Positions 1 through 10,335 of a stretch of DNA of 64,000 bases are shown in pieces. The stretch is from NCBI GenBank assembly GCA_948144175.1, contig CANXME010002591.1:3347001-3411000 (forward strand), read 5' to 3'. Position 1 is the first letter of the stretch. Each line of letters begins with the position of its first letter. The translations under genes and the position numbers were made by a program. The notes under the pieces are model-generated. The model was not told where the DNA came from. It ran no database searches and saw only the letters and a program-made list of their open reading frames with translations. The stretch is from Closterium sp. NIES-65. Taxonomy: Eukaryota; Streptophyta; Zygnematophyceae; Desmidiales; Closteriaceae.

Positions 1-1300
1 GACACGTGTTGAAATTTTGACCCCGCAGGACCAGTTCTGAACATAATCTGGGCCTCGCGTGAGCAAAATTCCACAAAGCTGGACTTTTTGGGAACTCGGG
101 AGTAAATTTGAGATAATTTTGAAACTAAGGACCTGGCATGTAATTTCCCAAAAAAAAACTTCTGAACCCAACACTTGCCCGTCGCTTTTATGGCTCCACT
201 TGATGCCCTCCACTTGCACAGCACAGCTACACAGACACTTGTCAAGCAGTTGTTTGCCGTGGTGAAGGGTGCGAACGCACGCCAACATCGTGTCACCGCC
301 AGTGAGCTTCGTGCGACGGCTGTATTTCTCTCTGCAGGACGTACTGTATGAGTGCCAGGGGCAGACACTGGTCAGCGCATTCGACGCTCACAGCCGGCTT
401 TCCGAGGGAATGCGAAGGATTGCGTCACGACGGAACAGAAGGAACGTTCGCTTAGAAGCCAGACTAATTTCTCGAACTCTCACCTTCAGCTGAAACCATT
501 GCTCCGAGTTTCACCGGGACTATCATGTAGATGCTTCTGCTCCCAATAATTACAAGAATCACGTACTCGTATGGACTACGACTAACAACAGCAATAACCG
601 CGCCATGATTCATCTGAGAGTGTCTTTACCTCAACAGTGGTTTCCTCCTGTTGCGATCAAGCGGGTGTAACTTCGACGCACAGCCTCTTCAATTAGACGG
701 TGCGTTCTTTATTCCAGTGGACTGATATACCGCATTCAGCGGCGCGTGCCGCTTTTCAGAGTGAAATCAAGAGTCTCCTCGTCCTCGACTTATACTCGGA
801 CCACCTACCTGCGCTGTGCGCTGTCGCTGCGGCCGACTCCAACTCCGTCGGACCTTATCCACACCTCGCAAGAACCATTCGCACCGAATTGGCTGGTCTC
901 CTCCGCAGCGACTCGCGGCGATCCCAATTTCCCCGCCGGGCTGCTCTGTCGCACCACCGCACATCCATTTCTTTCCGCCATCGCGACACCACCCGCCCAC
1001 AGCCCACGCGACCGACCACGCCGCGGCGACTCTGAAGTATCGAGCAGGCTCGAGGAGGGCCTTGCCACACACCCACGCGTTCACGCGCCCATCCCCCACA
1101 CGCTCACTCCTTCACCCGTTTGCCCAACCTTTCTGAGTCGACTCGAAAGTCACCACCTATCCGCCCCCTTCTCCAGCCACGCACCCACCACCTCCCACCC
1201 CTCAACACCCCTCACTCCCGTCACCCCCGTCACGCCGCCCTCACCGCTCATCCTTGCCGCGACGGGAACCCAACCCAACCCAACCCAACCCAACCCAAGC
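1..1300. other. Upstream flank of the KAI2-like gene
   Basis: I see no convincing gene here. Short open frames overlap one another in several frames and have no recognisable domain. The 3' part (about 900-1300) is C-rich and ends in a (CAACC)n run at about 1268-1297 just before the KAI2 start codon. It probably holds the promoter and 5' UTR, but no core promoter element is clear. A dyad motif centred on GAGTCGACTC lies at 1129-1154. Confidence 0.5.
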
Positions 1301-3970
1301 ATGGGGTCCATTCTCGAGGAGCACAACGTGCGGCTGCTGGGTTCGCCGGACTCCTCGGCGTCGGAGCTCGTGGTGCTAGGCCACGGGTTCGGAACAGACC
1401 AATCCGTGTGGCAGCACATCGTGCCGCACCTACTAGACGACGACTACCGCCTCCTGCTCCTAGACCTCATGGGCGCGGGGTCGACCAACCCGGACAACTT
1501 CTCCTTCGCGCGCTATTCGTCGCTGCACGGGTACGCGGACGATCTGCTGGCGATTCTGGAGGAGGTGGGCGCGCAGCAGTGCACGTACGTGGGGCATAGC
1601 GTGTCGGGCATGATCGGGTGCATTGCGGCCATTGCTCGCCCCGAGGCGTTCAAGAAGATTGTGCTCATCGGCGCGTCGCCCAGGTGCGGTGCGGGGGAAA
1701 GGGACGGTGTGGGGGGGGGGGGGAGGGGGGTTGGGGGGTGGGGGGTGGGGGGGTGGGTGGGGGGGGAATGAGGTGACTTTTGAGTCGACTGGAAAGTCGC
1801 CCCGAGGCGTTCAAGAAGATCGTGCTCATCGGCGCGTCGCCCAGGTGCGATGCGGGCGCGCGGGGGAAGAGGGGGGTTGGAGGGAGGGGCAGGACGGTGG
1901 CGGGGTGGGGTGGGGGGAAAGAAGCCATGGGGGAGTTGGTGAGGGTTGCATTCTTGCCACGAGTAAATCGAAGTCTCCTTCCTCCCTTCCTTCCAGCCCT
2001 GTCCCGTCCATCGCGCCCACCCTCTCCCAGCATCGTCCTCCTCTCCGCTCGTTTGCTATCTAATTGCCTGGCACACCTTCCGGTCCCCACATTCCTCTTC
2101 CCCTCCTCTTCCCTCCCATTTCCTCCGCTCACCTCCTCGCCGACTCCACTCTCCGAGCTCTACCCACTGACTTTTCCCCCATCCACAAACCCCAACCACA
2201 AGTTCCCCTTCCTCCCCTCTCACTCCCCAGCTCCCTTCCCCCCACCCACCCTCCCCTACCCCCTCTAGTACCTGTACGATTGGACCATTTCTCCCAATTT
2301 ACGTTCGCAAGGCCTCTTGAGCCGCCTCAAACCCTGCCCACCGCACCCCTCTACTCCCCTTTCCTCCTGGCACCCTCCCCCCTCTTGCGTCCCTCCCTAC
2401 CCCTTGCCCCTTCCCGCCTTCCTCCCATTGCGTTTCCCCCTCCACCCCATTCCCTCCCCACCCCTCCTCCTCCCAGGTACCTGAACGACGTGGATTACCT
2501 TGGAGGCTTCGAGCAGGAGGATCTGAACCAGCTGTTGGCCGCCATGCACTCCAACTTCCCTCTCTGCTTGTGGCTGTGCTCCATCCGCACACAAACTCTC
2601 TCCGTTCGCTTCCTTCCCCCGTCCCATCCTGGCGACCTCCCCCTTCCTGCGTCCCTCCCCCACCACCTTCCCTCTTCCCTCACATTCTTGTTCCCCTCCC
2701 TTCCGCCCTCCACCTATTGCGACCCCCTCTCCACCGCCTCCCTCCACTCCCTCCTCCCTCCCACCAGGTACTTGAACGACGTGGATTATTTCGGGGGCTT
2801 CGAGCAGGAGGATCTGAACCAGCTGTTCGCCGCCATGCACTCCAACTTCCGTGCGTGGGTATCCGGCTTCGCGCCCCTGGCAGTGGGCGCGGACATCAAC
2901 TGTGCGGCGGTGCAGGAGTTCAGCCGCACCTTCTTCTGCATCCGCCCCGACATCGCTCTCTCCGTCTCCAAAACCATCTTTCAATCCGACATGCGCTCCA
3001 TCCTGCCGCAGGTGAGCGCAGGGGAGCGGCACGGCAGGGCCGGAGAGAGGGCTGCCATGCCGGTGGGTGGAAGCGGCTCTCGTGGTTGGTTGTTGCGTCG
3101 AGTCGAGTCGAGTCGGGGTAGGGTGGGATGGTGGCGCAGGTGTGTGCTTCGGTGGCCATGAGTGTGCCCGCCGTGCAGGAGTGGGGGCGGTGCAGGCGTT
3201 CAGCCGCCGCACCTTCTTCTGCATCCGCCCTGACATCGCCCTCTCTCCATCCGTCCGCATGTCGCTCCATCCATGCGCTCCTTCCAGTCCGACATGCGCT
3301 GCTGCGCTCCATCCTGCCTGCCCCAGGTGGTGCCAACTACCCCTCCTCACGCTCTCCGTGTGCTGCTCTGGAGGGGTGCATGTGGAGTGGTTTCTCCGCT
3401 CCATGCGCATCGTTTCATCCGTTTCTTCTCTCCTTGCCCTCCCACCTTGATGATGTCGCATACAGACAGGCAAGCTGACTCCCCATCATCGTCTTCCACT
3501 GTCCACAGCACCACACACCTCCAGCCCCCAATCCTCACCGCAATTTCCCCCCCCCCATTCTCCCTTCTCCCCCCCCTCCCCCCTCCAATTCCCCCCTCTC
3601 CCCACCCACCCTTTCCCCTCGTCCCCCCATCCGCACCACCTTTTCATGTCCCGACTCCTCCCTTTCTCCCCTCCAGGTGAAGGTCCCCTGCCACATCCTG
3701 CAATCGAGTCAGAACCTGCCAATACCATTAGCCATTCCTTGAAAGTCAACCCTCCGTGTCTCCCCACTCCCCCAGGTGAAGGTCCCCTGTCACATACTGC
3801 AGTCGAGCCAGGACCTGGCGGTGCCGGTGGCCGTGGCGGAGTACATGCACGCGCACCTGGGCGGCAAGAGCGTCGTCGAGATCTTCCCCACACACGGCCA
3901 CTTGCCACAGCTCTCTGCGCCCCACATCGTCATCCCCGTTCTCCGCCGCCACCTCCGGGGCAACCTGTAG
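1301..3970 (+). CDS. KAI2: KAI2-like alpha/beta hydrolase (karrikin/KL receptor family), 3 exons
   Basis: The exons are 1301-1683, 2768-3011 and 3776-3970 (822 nt, 273 aa); all introns are GT-AG and frame is kept at both junctions. The protein is colinear with land-plant KAI2 (about 270 aa): [12 protein letters not shown] near the N-terminus, nucleophile elbow GHSVS with Ser100, [25 protein letters not shown], and [14 protein letters not shown] with Asp222 and GHLPQ with His251 completing the Ser-Asp-His triad. Family knowledge: KAI2 is a soluble receptor-hydrolase that signals with an F-box partner in land plants; the role in algae is less clear. The start was chosen because [10 protein letters not shown] aligns with the KAI2 N-terminus. 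The oddity is that partial copies of each exon, some with splice sites, lie in the introns and 3' flank (listed separately). The copies used here are the only ones that give a full-length frame. KAI2 is preferred over D14 on overall sequence. Confidence 0.93.
1796..1850 (+). repeat. Ghost copy of KAI2 exon 1 3' end plus donor
   Basis: It repeats the segment around 1635-1690 at a 161-bp offset, encoding the same [15 protein letters not shown] stretch with one silent change, and keeps the GT donor. It sits inside intron 1, directly after a dyad motif at 1772-1802. The reading frame upstream is not exon-like, so it is taken as a duplicated exon fragment, not a used exon. Confidence 0.85.
2400..2558 (+). 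repeat. Ghost copy of KAI2 exon 2 5' part with acceptor
   Basis: From 2477 it repeats the first part of exon 2 (real copy from 2768) at a 291-bp offset: [20 protein letters not shown] instead of [20 protein letters not shown]. The upstream polypyrimidine tract and CAG acceptor are duplicated too. Homology stops after the CCAACTTCC segment near 2556, so the rest of the exon is missing. Confidence 0.85.
3150..3345 (+). repeat. Ghost copy of KAI2 exon 2 3' part
   Basis: It is a degenerate repeat of about 2900-3015. TTCTTCTGCATCCGCCC and TCCGACATGCGCT are recognisable, as is the end of the exon at CCCCAGGTGG. Small insertions break the frame. It lies in intron 2. Confidence 0.75.
3677..3733 (+). 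repeat. Ghost copy of KAI2 exon 3 5' part with acceptor
   Basis: GTGAAGGTCCCCTGCCACAT at 3677 repeats the start of exon 3 (3776) at a 99-bp offset, with a CTCCAG acceptor in front. It decays after about 3715. It sits in intron 2 directly before the real exon. Confidence 0.85.
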
Positions 3971-4032
3971 CTTGGGGAAGTAAAAGGGGAGGGGGAAGGG
4001 GGAGAGGACAGGAGGAGAGAGGGGGAGCTTTA

Positions 4033-4110
4033 GCAGCACCTGCCGCAGCTCTCCGCTCCCCACAACGTCATCCCCGTGCTCCGCCGCCACCTCCGGGGCA
4101 ACCTGTAGCT
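4033..4110 (+). repeat. Ghost copy of KAI2 exon 3 3' end
   Basis: It repeats the C-terminal coding end and stop (real copy about 3898-3974) downstream of the gene, including the part for [11 protein letters not shown] and its stop codon. A second, more decayed copy follows at 4345-4412. Confidence 0.85.
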
Positions 4111-4344
4111 CGCTCCGTTTCTTTGAGAAGTTAAAAAAATAAGCAAAACACAGATTCACCTGTGCTGCCACCTGTAGCTGGCTCCGCGGAGGGGAGATGT
4201 GACTTGCATGTGCATGGACTCACAAGTCACCTCATGCTCGGAGGAGACATGTAGCATACGGGGACGTGAAAAAGGTGGAAGGGGAGGAGGGGAGGTAGGG
4301 GGGAGGTGGGGAGGACAGGGAGGAGAAAGGGGGGGCGTTAGCAG

Positions 4345-4412
4345 CAGCTGCCACAGCTCTGCGCACCGACATCATTATCCCCGTGCTCAGATGCGCGGCC
4401 ACCTGCAGCTCG
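4345..4412 (+). repeat. Second, decayed ghost copy of KAI2 exon 3 end
   Basis: CAGCTGCCACAGCTCTGCGC through CCACCTGCAGCTCGC matches the exon 3 end at lower identity, with internal deletions. It is embedded in GA-rich DNA. Confidence 0.65.
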
Positions 4413-5126
4413 CTTTAGTGAGGGCAGGGAGATGGGCCGTGGTGTGACTTGGATGCTGCGCCGACTTTTGAGATTTCTCGAAACTGGTGCAGTCAGAGGC
4501 CACCTGTGAGGAGGTGACTTGGAGTTGCCGACTCAGAAGTCAATCCGTGTTCACACGCAGTCTTGAGCCCACCTCTAGGGCTGGGACGGAAGAGGTGTGG
4601 GAGGGGAGGGGAGGTAAAGAGGGTAGCTGTAGTGGGGAAAAGGGGGCAGCTGTAGAGGAGCGAAGTGGGGTAGCCGTAGTGTGTTGGCACGTTAGTGCAG
4701 GGTTGATATGGTAGCTGTAGTCGTGACTGACGTTTGCAGCACTTGCCACATCAGGGCAACGGCAGTAACGGAGGAGAGAGGAGGAGAAGGGGGGAAAGGG
4801 GGGGGGGCGAGTGAGACGTGGGGGGACACCATAGTTCCTGGAGTAGCAGTAGCAGTGGCAAGTGACAGGCTTGGTGCACAACAGCCACGGGTACCATGAC
4901 GTGCGTTTTTTTTCCATGTGCATGGTGCACTCGTAAATACAAGAATGCACTCCCCACCACTCCTGCCTGACTGACATGTGACCCATGATGAGTCATGACC
5001 CATTATCTTTGTTGGTGATGCTTGGGCCATGGCGTGTGAGCAATAGCAGAAAATGGAGCTGCTGCTGGTAACCAGCGGCAGCATGGCGACGAGGGCTTGG
5101 TTGCTCGGAGGGCTTTTATTCTATTT
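4413..5126. other. Intergenic GA-rich DNA, no gene seen
   Basis: GGGGAGG-type simple sequence, with two more instances of the recurring dyad motif (about 4463-4484 and 4512-4543). The open frames on both strands are low-complexity and are not credible genes. Confidence 0.5.
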
Positions 5127-5134
5127 CCAGTATT

Positions 5135-5811
5135 CAGGCCCTACGAAGTCAGACTTTTTTCTCTGATTTGCACAAAAAACTCTGATATTTCAGATTTTTT
5201 TTCCAGTGTACTCTGTTAAAATCAGACTTTTTTGGGCCCAAACTCTGTAATTTTCAGACTTAAAGGCTAACTCTGAGAGTTCAGAGTTTTCTGAGAGTGT
5301 ACTCTGAACATTTACAAACGCGTCCTTGACTGGTGATTCGGACTTACGGGTCACAACAGATTCGCAATGTCAACGCAAAATCGCCTTGACACAGCAAATC
5401 CGAGCCTTACAGCACAAGATTTTCGCCCAATCATAGAAAAATCGCCCTGACACAACAGATTTGCGCTGTCAGAGCACAACAATTTTCGACCAATCACAGA
5501 AAACTCGCCCTGACATTGCAGATTCGCTCTTTCGCACCACAAGATTCGCGCTGACACATGTATTCGCCCTGTCAGAGCATGTTTTATCGGAAATCCCCTT
5601 AGTGTTGTGTGTTTCGGTAGCAGATGAATGAAACATTGATTACATTCCGATGAAACATTGAATACATTGTTTTTGAATTACGGTATCAGACTTTTTTTTT
5701 AGGACACTCTGAAATTTCAGCCTTTTTTTTATACCAGCTCTGAGATTTTCAGACTAAAATTGTGGACTAGTCTGACTAATCAGACAGGCCAAAAACGAAT
5801 CTGAGGGCCTG
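5135..5811. mobile_element. Non-autonomous hAT-type DNA transposon (MITE), 677 bp
   Basis: The element starts CAGGCCCT and ends AGGGCCTG, so its ends are inverted repeats; subterminal sequences (AAGTCAGACTTTT and AAAAACGAATCTGA) are partly inverted too. It is flanked by a perfect 8-bp direct repeat CCAGTATT at 5127-5134 and 5812-5819. An 8-bp target duplication and CAG-type ends are hallmarks of the hAT superfamily. It is AT-rich against GC-rich surroundings, has no transposase frame, and contains about three copies of a 61-63-bp tandem unit starting near 5377. A related fragment in opposite orientation lies at 24180-24264. Confidence 0.85.
5377..5565. repeat. 61-63-bp tandem repeat inside the MITE
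   Basis: Three diverged units each begin around TCGCCYTGACA (5381, 5442, 5505) and share AGCACAA and TTTTCGNCCAATCA blocks. Confidence 0.7.
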
Positions 5812-5819
5812 CCAGTATT

Positions 5820-6382
5820 GCACACACCGTTCCTTGTGAGGTGAAGAGACGAGGTTGGTTGGTTAGCACGTAATACGTAACTGCAACCAAGTGAAATGGA
5901 CTGGGTCTATTGCATCTGCTGCAGCAGGCACACACACGTCACCTCACACCGACTGCAGCTTTTATTTTCTCTTGCTAATGATTCTGGCAAAATAGGCTTC
6001 ATGTTTATCTGAAACCGCATATACCGTACAACAGGGAGAAACAGGGAAAGCAGTTCCTAGGCTCTAGCGTTTAAAACAAGTGGAACTGAAAGACGGGTCA
6101 GTGAGCAGTACAAGCAACTAGAATCTCCTCCTGCTCAACTGCCTCAAGAGCTCCCAGACGCCATTACCACAAGGAGAGACGAGGCGAGGCGAGGCGAGGC
6201 CTTGCTGTGCACACGACAGACAGCACCAGGCTGCGTGGCCACTCCTTCAACCCCCACCACATCACCCCTCGCCTCCTCCTTGCCTGTCTCCCGTCGCCTG
6301 TTGCCCCCTGGACCGCTGGCCTGCTCACCCCCTTGCGTGGCCTCCCTGCCTCCCTGCCTGCGCAATGCAGTGCAGGGCTGCC
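5820..6382. other. 3' flank of glutaredoxin gene
   Basis: Probable 3' UTR and intergenic DNA. A (GAGGC)n run lies at about 6179-6200. Nothing else was recognised. Confidence 0.4.
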
Positions 6383-7246
6383 TCAGAGGTCGGAGTGGGT
6401 GTTGATGGCGGCGTGCACCTTCATGCGCAGCGTGCCCTCCGCGAAGCTGTCCGCCGTGTCGTCCGCCCCGCCAATGTGCTCCCCGCCCACAAACACCTGC
6501 GCCGTATGGGCATGGGGAGGGGGAGCGGGAAGGGGAGAAGGAGGGGGAGGAGAGCGGACGGGGAGAGGAGGATGGCGGGAGAAAGAGTAGTGATTTTAGG
6601 GCGGACGAGGGAGGCGGGTAAGAGGGGGAGTGGATGCAAGAAGTAGGGGAGGAGGGAAGGAAACGGGATGGCAACAATTTGTCGAGGCTATCTGTGAATG
6701 TGTCCGTGGATGGCTGATAAGAACTCTCGAAGATTAATGCCGTGCAGCGCTCGAGGATGCAGGAGGGCGATTGAACAACGCGCAAATAGGCAGTTTGGAA
6801 AAGAGCGTCGCGTACAGATTTACATCCCCATGCACAGTCGTGCGCACTCACGAATCGCTTTCAAGAGCGTCGCATGCAGAAACACATCGTCACGCACACT
6901 CGTGAGCACTCACGAATGCAGACACGCATTTCAACGCGCTTTCTACGACTCCCCACCTTTAGATTCGACCTACTGCAAGTCACTTCTAATGCAGACCCCG
7001 CATACGCATAACTACGACTCTCTCTAGACTAGAGACGAAGCAGCGAGGGAGAAGCAGGCTGGGACAAGAGATCGGCTTGATTGCACTTTTGAGAATTTAG
7101 CGTGAATACAGACACCAATTCCCCCGCGCGCGCGCGTACAGATATATCCTCACAATTGCAGACGCGCATCCCTACATGCGCGCGCTTCCCTACACCCGTG
7201 CATGCACCTACATCCGCGCACGCACACACAAACACGAACTCAAACT

Positions 7247-7289
<43 letters not shown>

Positions 7290-7586
7290 GCGCACCTGCG
7301 GCACGGTGCGGCGGCCGACGAGGTCCATGAGCACGTCCTGAATGTCCTGCCCGTCGTCGCGCTGGTCGAGCTCGACCACGTGCGGGTGCACGTTCAGCTG
7401 CTGAAACACCGCCTTGGCGCGCCGGCAGTACGGGCAGTACGACTTGGAAAAGATGACTATAGGCTTGGACTTGATGGTCGTTTTCACAAACTCGCTCAGG
7501 TGCGAGCTCGCTGCCACGTGGCTGCTCGTTATCGTGACGAGGAGCACGACGAGCGAGATTCCCGCGCGAAGGCTCGGAAAAGCCAT
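6383..7586 (-). CDS. Glutaredoxin (CPYC class) with N-terminal signal peptide, 2 exons
   Basis: The exons on the minus strand are 7586-7296 and 6496-6383 (134 aa), with the intron 7295-6497 bounded by GT-AG in phase 0. The N-terminus [20 protein letters not shown] is a hydrophobic signal sequence, so entry to the secretory pathway is likely, as for plant GrxC3/C4 types. The thioredoxin-fold core follows: [12 protein letters not shown] with redox Cys51 and Cys54, the TVPQVFV cis-proline motif (Pro96) and the glutathione-site GGADD (107-110 region). Glutaredoxins reduce disulfides and protein-glutathione mixed disulfides using GSH. Length fits a single-domain glutaredoxin with a leader. In many class I plant glutaredoxins the last motif reads GGCDD; here Ala replaces that Cys, so the enzyme has only the active-site pair in the mature domain. 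The intron carries a (CA)n microsatellite next to the donor. Confidence 0.92.
7251..7288. repeat. (CA)n microsatellite in glutaredoxin intron
   Basis: About 19 CA dinucleotides run to within 8 bp of the minus-strand splice donor. Confidence 0.95.
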
Positions 7587-8164
7587 GGCTGATGTTGATC
7601 GGTCGGTGCTGGTGCCGTTGGCGAGCAGTGGTGGTTTGTACCAATGAAAGTTGTTGCGAGATCCAAGCAGAACAAGATTCGACGTTTACGTCGGATGGGT
7701 TGCGTAGAGTTGTATCCTCGTACAAGAAACATTATGATGGTGAATATAAGAATTTACTGATGTAAAGCAAATTAGAATGTTAATTATATTTGGTTAGAAT
7801 GGAATAAGCTTCAAAATTCCTCTTTTGCTGCTTTCAGCAGATATGCTGTTTTTTTTTACACTCAGTGATTCTTCTGTGTATTAACAGAGAACTATTTGGA
7901 TGTGAAATATTTTTTGTGTTTATAATAGACAAAAAAATTTTACATCCATCTTACTGTATTGCGCTTACAATTTACTATAGTGGGAAGGAGTGTACTTTTT
8001 TCCTTTCACACCTGTCTGCTCGAATTCGACTTCCGTCTCCTTGGTTCTTGCTTCTTGGTTCTTGGTTCTTGCTTCTTGCTGCTTGGTTCTCCCTTCAAAT
8101 CCGCCCATTCCCGCCCAATCCTGCAGTCGCGCCTTACCTACCGTCTAGCTGTCCCTTACTCCTT
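7587..8164. other. Upstream flank of glutaredoxin gene, AT-rich
   Basis: AT-rich DNA to about 7980, then a TTGGTTCTTGCTTC microrepeat at about 8040-8090. No gene was recognised. The promoter of the minus-strand glutaredoxin should lie in its first few hundred bases. Confidence 0.4.
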
Positions 8165-8451
8165 TTCGCCCCTCTCCCTCTCACCCCGCCGTCGCGCTCT
8201 CTCCCACCCCGCCATCGCGTCTCTCTCCCTCCTAGCCGCCGTCGCCGCTCCCTCCCATCTCGCCATCGCCCCTCCCTCCTTTCCAGCCGCCGTCGCTGCT
8301 CCCTCCCATCCCGCCGCCGCCTCTCCCTCCTCCCGCCGCCGCCTCTCCCTCCTCCCGCCGCCGCCTCTCCCTCCTCCCACCGTCGCCCCTCCCTCCTCCC
8401 CGCCATCGCCTCTCCCTCCTCTCCGCCGTCGCCTCTCCCTCCTCTCCGCCG
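8165..8451. repeat. CT/CCGCCGTCGC minisatellite, left half
   Basis: Short units of the form CCGCCGTCGC-CTCTCCCTCCT are repeated many times. The tract resumes at 10095-10335 on the far side of the inserted LTR element, so the element landed in the middle of one array. Open frames across it are compositional. Confidence 0.85.
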
Positions 8452-10094
8452 TGTCAGAATGTTATTGTTCTCTAGCCTGCAGTGGGGTACTCTATAGCGA
8501 GTACAACCCCTTAGGATTCCCTATATGTATCCTGCTGCTTTCTAGTGAACCCCCTCCTTTCCTTATTCTCTCTTGCCTAGCTAGGGTTTACCTAGCTATG
8601 GCTCCTAACTATACCTACCATTCCTCGTTTCATCTTTCACATGGTATCAGAGCACTCATGCTCCTGGCCTGTGGGCCCTACTGCTGCTTCCGCTGCTACT
8701 CTGTGTGTTGCACGCCCCTTGGCGTGCGACGGATTCCTCTTCCCGCCGCGCGCTCGTAGCGTGCGGCGGTTTTCTGCCCGCCGTGCGCCCCGAGGCGCGC
8801 GGCGGTTTTCTGCCCGCCGTGCGCCTCGGGGCGTGCGGCGGTTCTCTGCCCGCCGTGCGTCCCGAGGCGCGCGGCGGCCTTCCGCCCCGTCGGTCCGCGC
8901 GTCGCCCCTGGGGGGCGCTTCGACGGGCGACGGGGACCAGCCCGTCGTCCCCCGTCGCCCGTCCTGGCCAGCGCGGGCTGCGCTAGCCCCGAGCGCGGCC
9001 CGTACGGGCTGCGCCCGGCCCGCGCGCGGCCCGTATGGGTTGCGCCAGGCCCGCGCGCGGCCCGTACGGGTTGCGCCAGGCCCGCGCGCGGCCCGTACGG
9101 GCTGCGCCAGGCCCGCGTGCAGCCCATACGGGCTGCGCCAGGCCCGCGCGCGGCTCGGGCGCCAGGCCCGCGCGCGGCCCGTACGGGCTGCGCCAGGCCC
9201 GCGCGCCAGGCCGCCTGCGCGCAGTTCGTCAGGCTGTGCCAGGCCCGTGGGCGGCCCGTTCCTCTCTGTCCCTGAGCTGCTCGCTGTCCCCCGTGCTTCT
9301 GACGGTGCCCCACCCCTGCTGCTGCCCGTTCTCCTGAATTAGGGTTTGGGGGTGAGGAGTGTTGGGGTGGCGGTTGTGTGTTACTCCCCTTGCTCCTCCT
9401 CCTCCCTGGTCTCCCACTGCTGCAGTTTCCGCTGAGGGGGGTGGGTGTATGGGAGCCTACGGTTTAGGGTTTAAGGGGGGTACCATGGGAGTGGAGCTAG
9501 GGCTTGAGTAGGGGGTGTGTGAGAGGGGCGTGGGGCAGCTGGAGGAAGTTGTGAGGAGGTAGTGGTCGTGTCGCCTGCAGCGCCTGTAGTCCGTCGCCCT
9601 TGCTTCGGTAGCCAGTGAGCCTGTTGCACCAGACGCCAGTGGGTCCGTTGCTCCTGCCGCTCGTCTATAGCCGTGGAGCCAGTTACTCCAGTAGTCGGCG
9701 CCCTTGCTTCGGTAGCCACTGAGTCAGCCGCTCCTGTGCACGTGCCTCTGCAGCTTCAGACGTTGCCTCCCATCTTCTCTCCTTCCACAGTTCCTCCTCC
9801 TCCTCACTTGCCCTCTGCGACTGGCTCTAGCTTTACTTGTGCATGTGAACCTGCTCTAGGACTACTTGCTCTGCTGATTATACCCCACTTTGACTATGGG
9901 GGTGTGTCAGAATGTTATTGTTCGCTAGCCTGCAGTGGGGTTCTTTATAGCGAGTACAACCCCTTAGGGTTCCCTATATGTATCCTGCTGCTTTCTAGTG
10001 AACCCCCTCCTTTCCTTATTCTCTCTTGCCTAGCTAGGGTTTACCTAGCTATGGCTCCTAACTATACCTACCATTCCTCGTTTCATCTTTCACA
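8452..10094 (+). mobile_element. Non-autonomous Copia-like LTR element (TRIM/LARD-like), 1643 bp
   Basis: Two 190-bp LTRs (8452-8641 and 9905-10094) start TGTCAGAATG and end TTTCACA. The left LTR is followed directly by a primer-binding site TGGTATCAGAGC (8642-8653), the initiator-Met tRNA complement used by plant Copia elements. A 5-bp target duplication CGCCG flanks the element (8447-8451, 10095-10099). The 1.26-kb interior has no gag, protease, integrase or RT; it holds a GC-rich tandem array (about 8990-9240) built on CCCGTACGGGCTGCGCCAGG. It must use proteins from an autonomous relative. The element at 37808-39161 is the same family. Confidence 0.9.
8990..9240. repeat. GC-rich array in the element leader
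   Basis: Units of about 30 bp contain GCGCGGCCCGTACGGG and TGCGCCAGGCCC. Each GTACGGGC/GCCCGTAC pair is self-complementary, so the transcript could fold strongly. Confidence 0.8.
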
Positions 10095-10335
10095 CGCCGT
10101 CCCCTCTCCCTCCTCTCCGCCGTCGCCTCTCCCCCCTCTCCGCCGTCGCCTCTCCCTCCTCCCCGCCGTCGCCTCTCCTTCTCTCCCTGTCGTCGCCTCT
10201 CCTTCCCGTCGCCTCTCCTTTGCTCCCTGCCGTCGCCTCTCCTTCCCTCCCCGCCGTCGCCTCTCCTTCCCTCCCCGCTGTTGCCTCTCCTTCCCTCCCC
10301 GCCGTCGCCTCTCTTTCCCTCCCCGCCATCGCCTC
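10095..10335. repeat. CT/CCGCCGTCGC minisatellite, right half
   Basis: Continues the array interrupted at 8451. It starts with the second copy of the CGCCG target duplication. Confidence 0.85.

Noticed and set aside
1796-1850. Second exon 1 end as a mutually exclusive alternative exon
   Set aside because: It lacks an upstream acceptor that gives frame, and the copied piece is too short to replace exon 1.
2064-3473. Long frames on both strands across KAI2 introns
   Set aside because: C-rich intron sequence lacks stops. Only the exon parts match a known family, and the spliced model explains them.
5135-5811. MITE as a Mutator-type or Tc1-type element
   Set aside because: An 8-bp target duplication and short CAG-type ends fit hAT better than the 9-bp (Mutator) or TA (Tc1) duplications.
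8641-9342. 233-aa frame inside the non-autonomous LTR element
   Set aside because: It lies in the GC-rich leader array and has no similarity to gag or pol; other frames are equally open.
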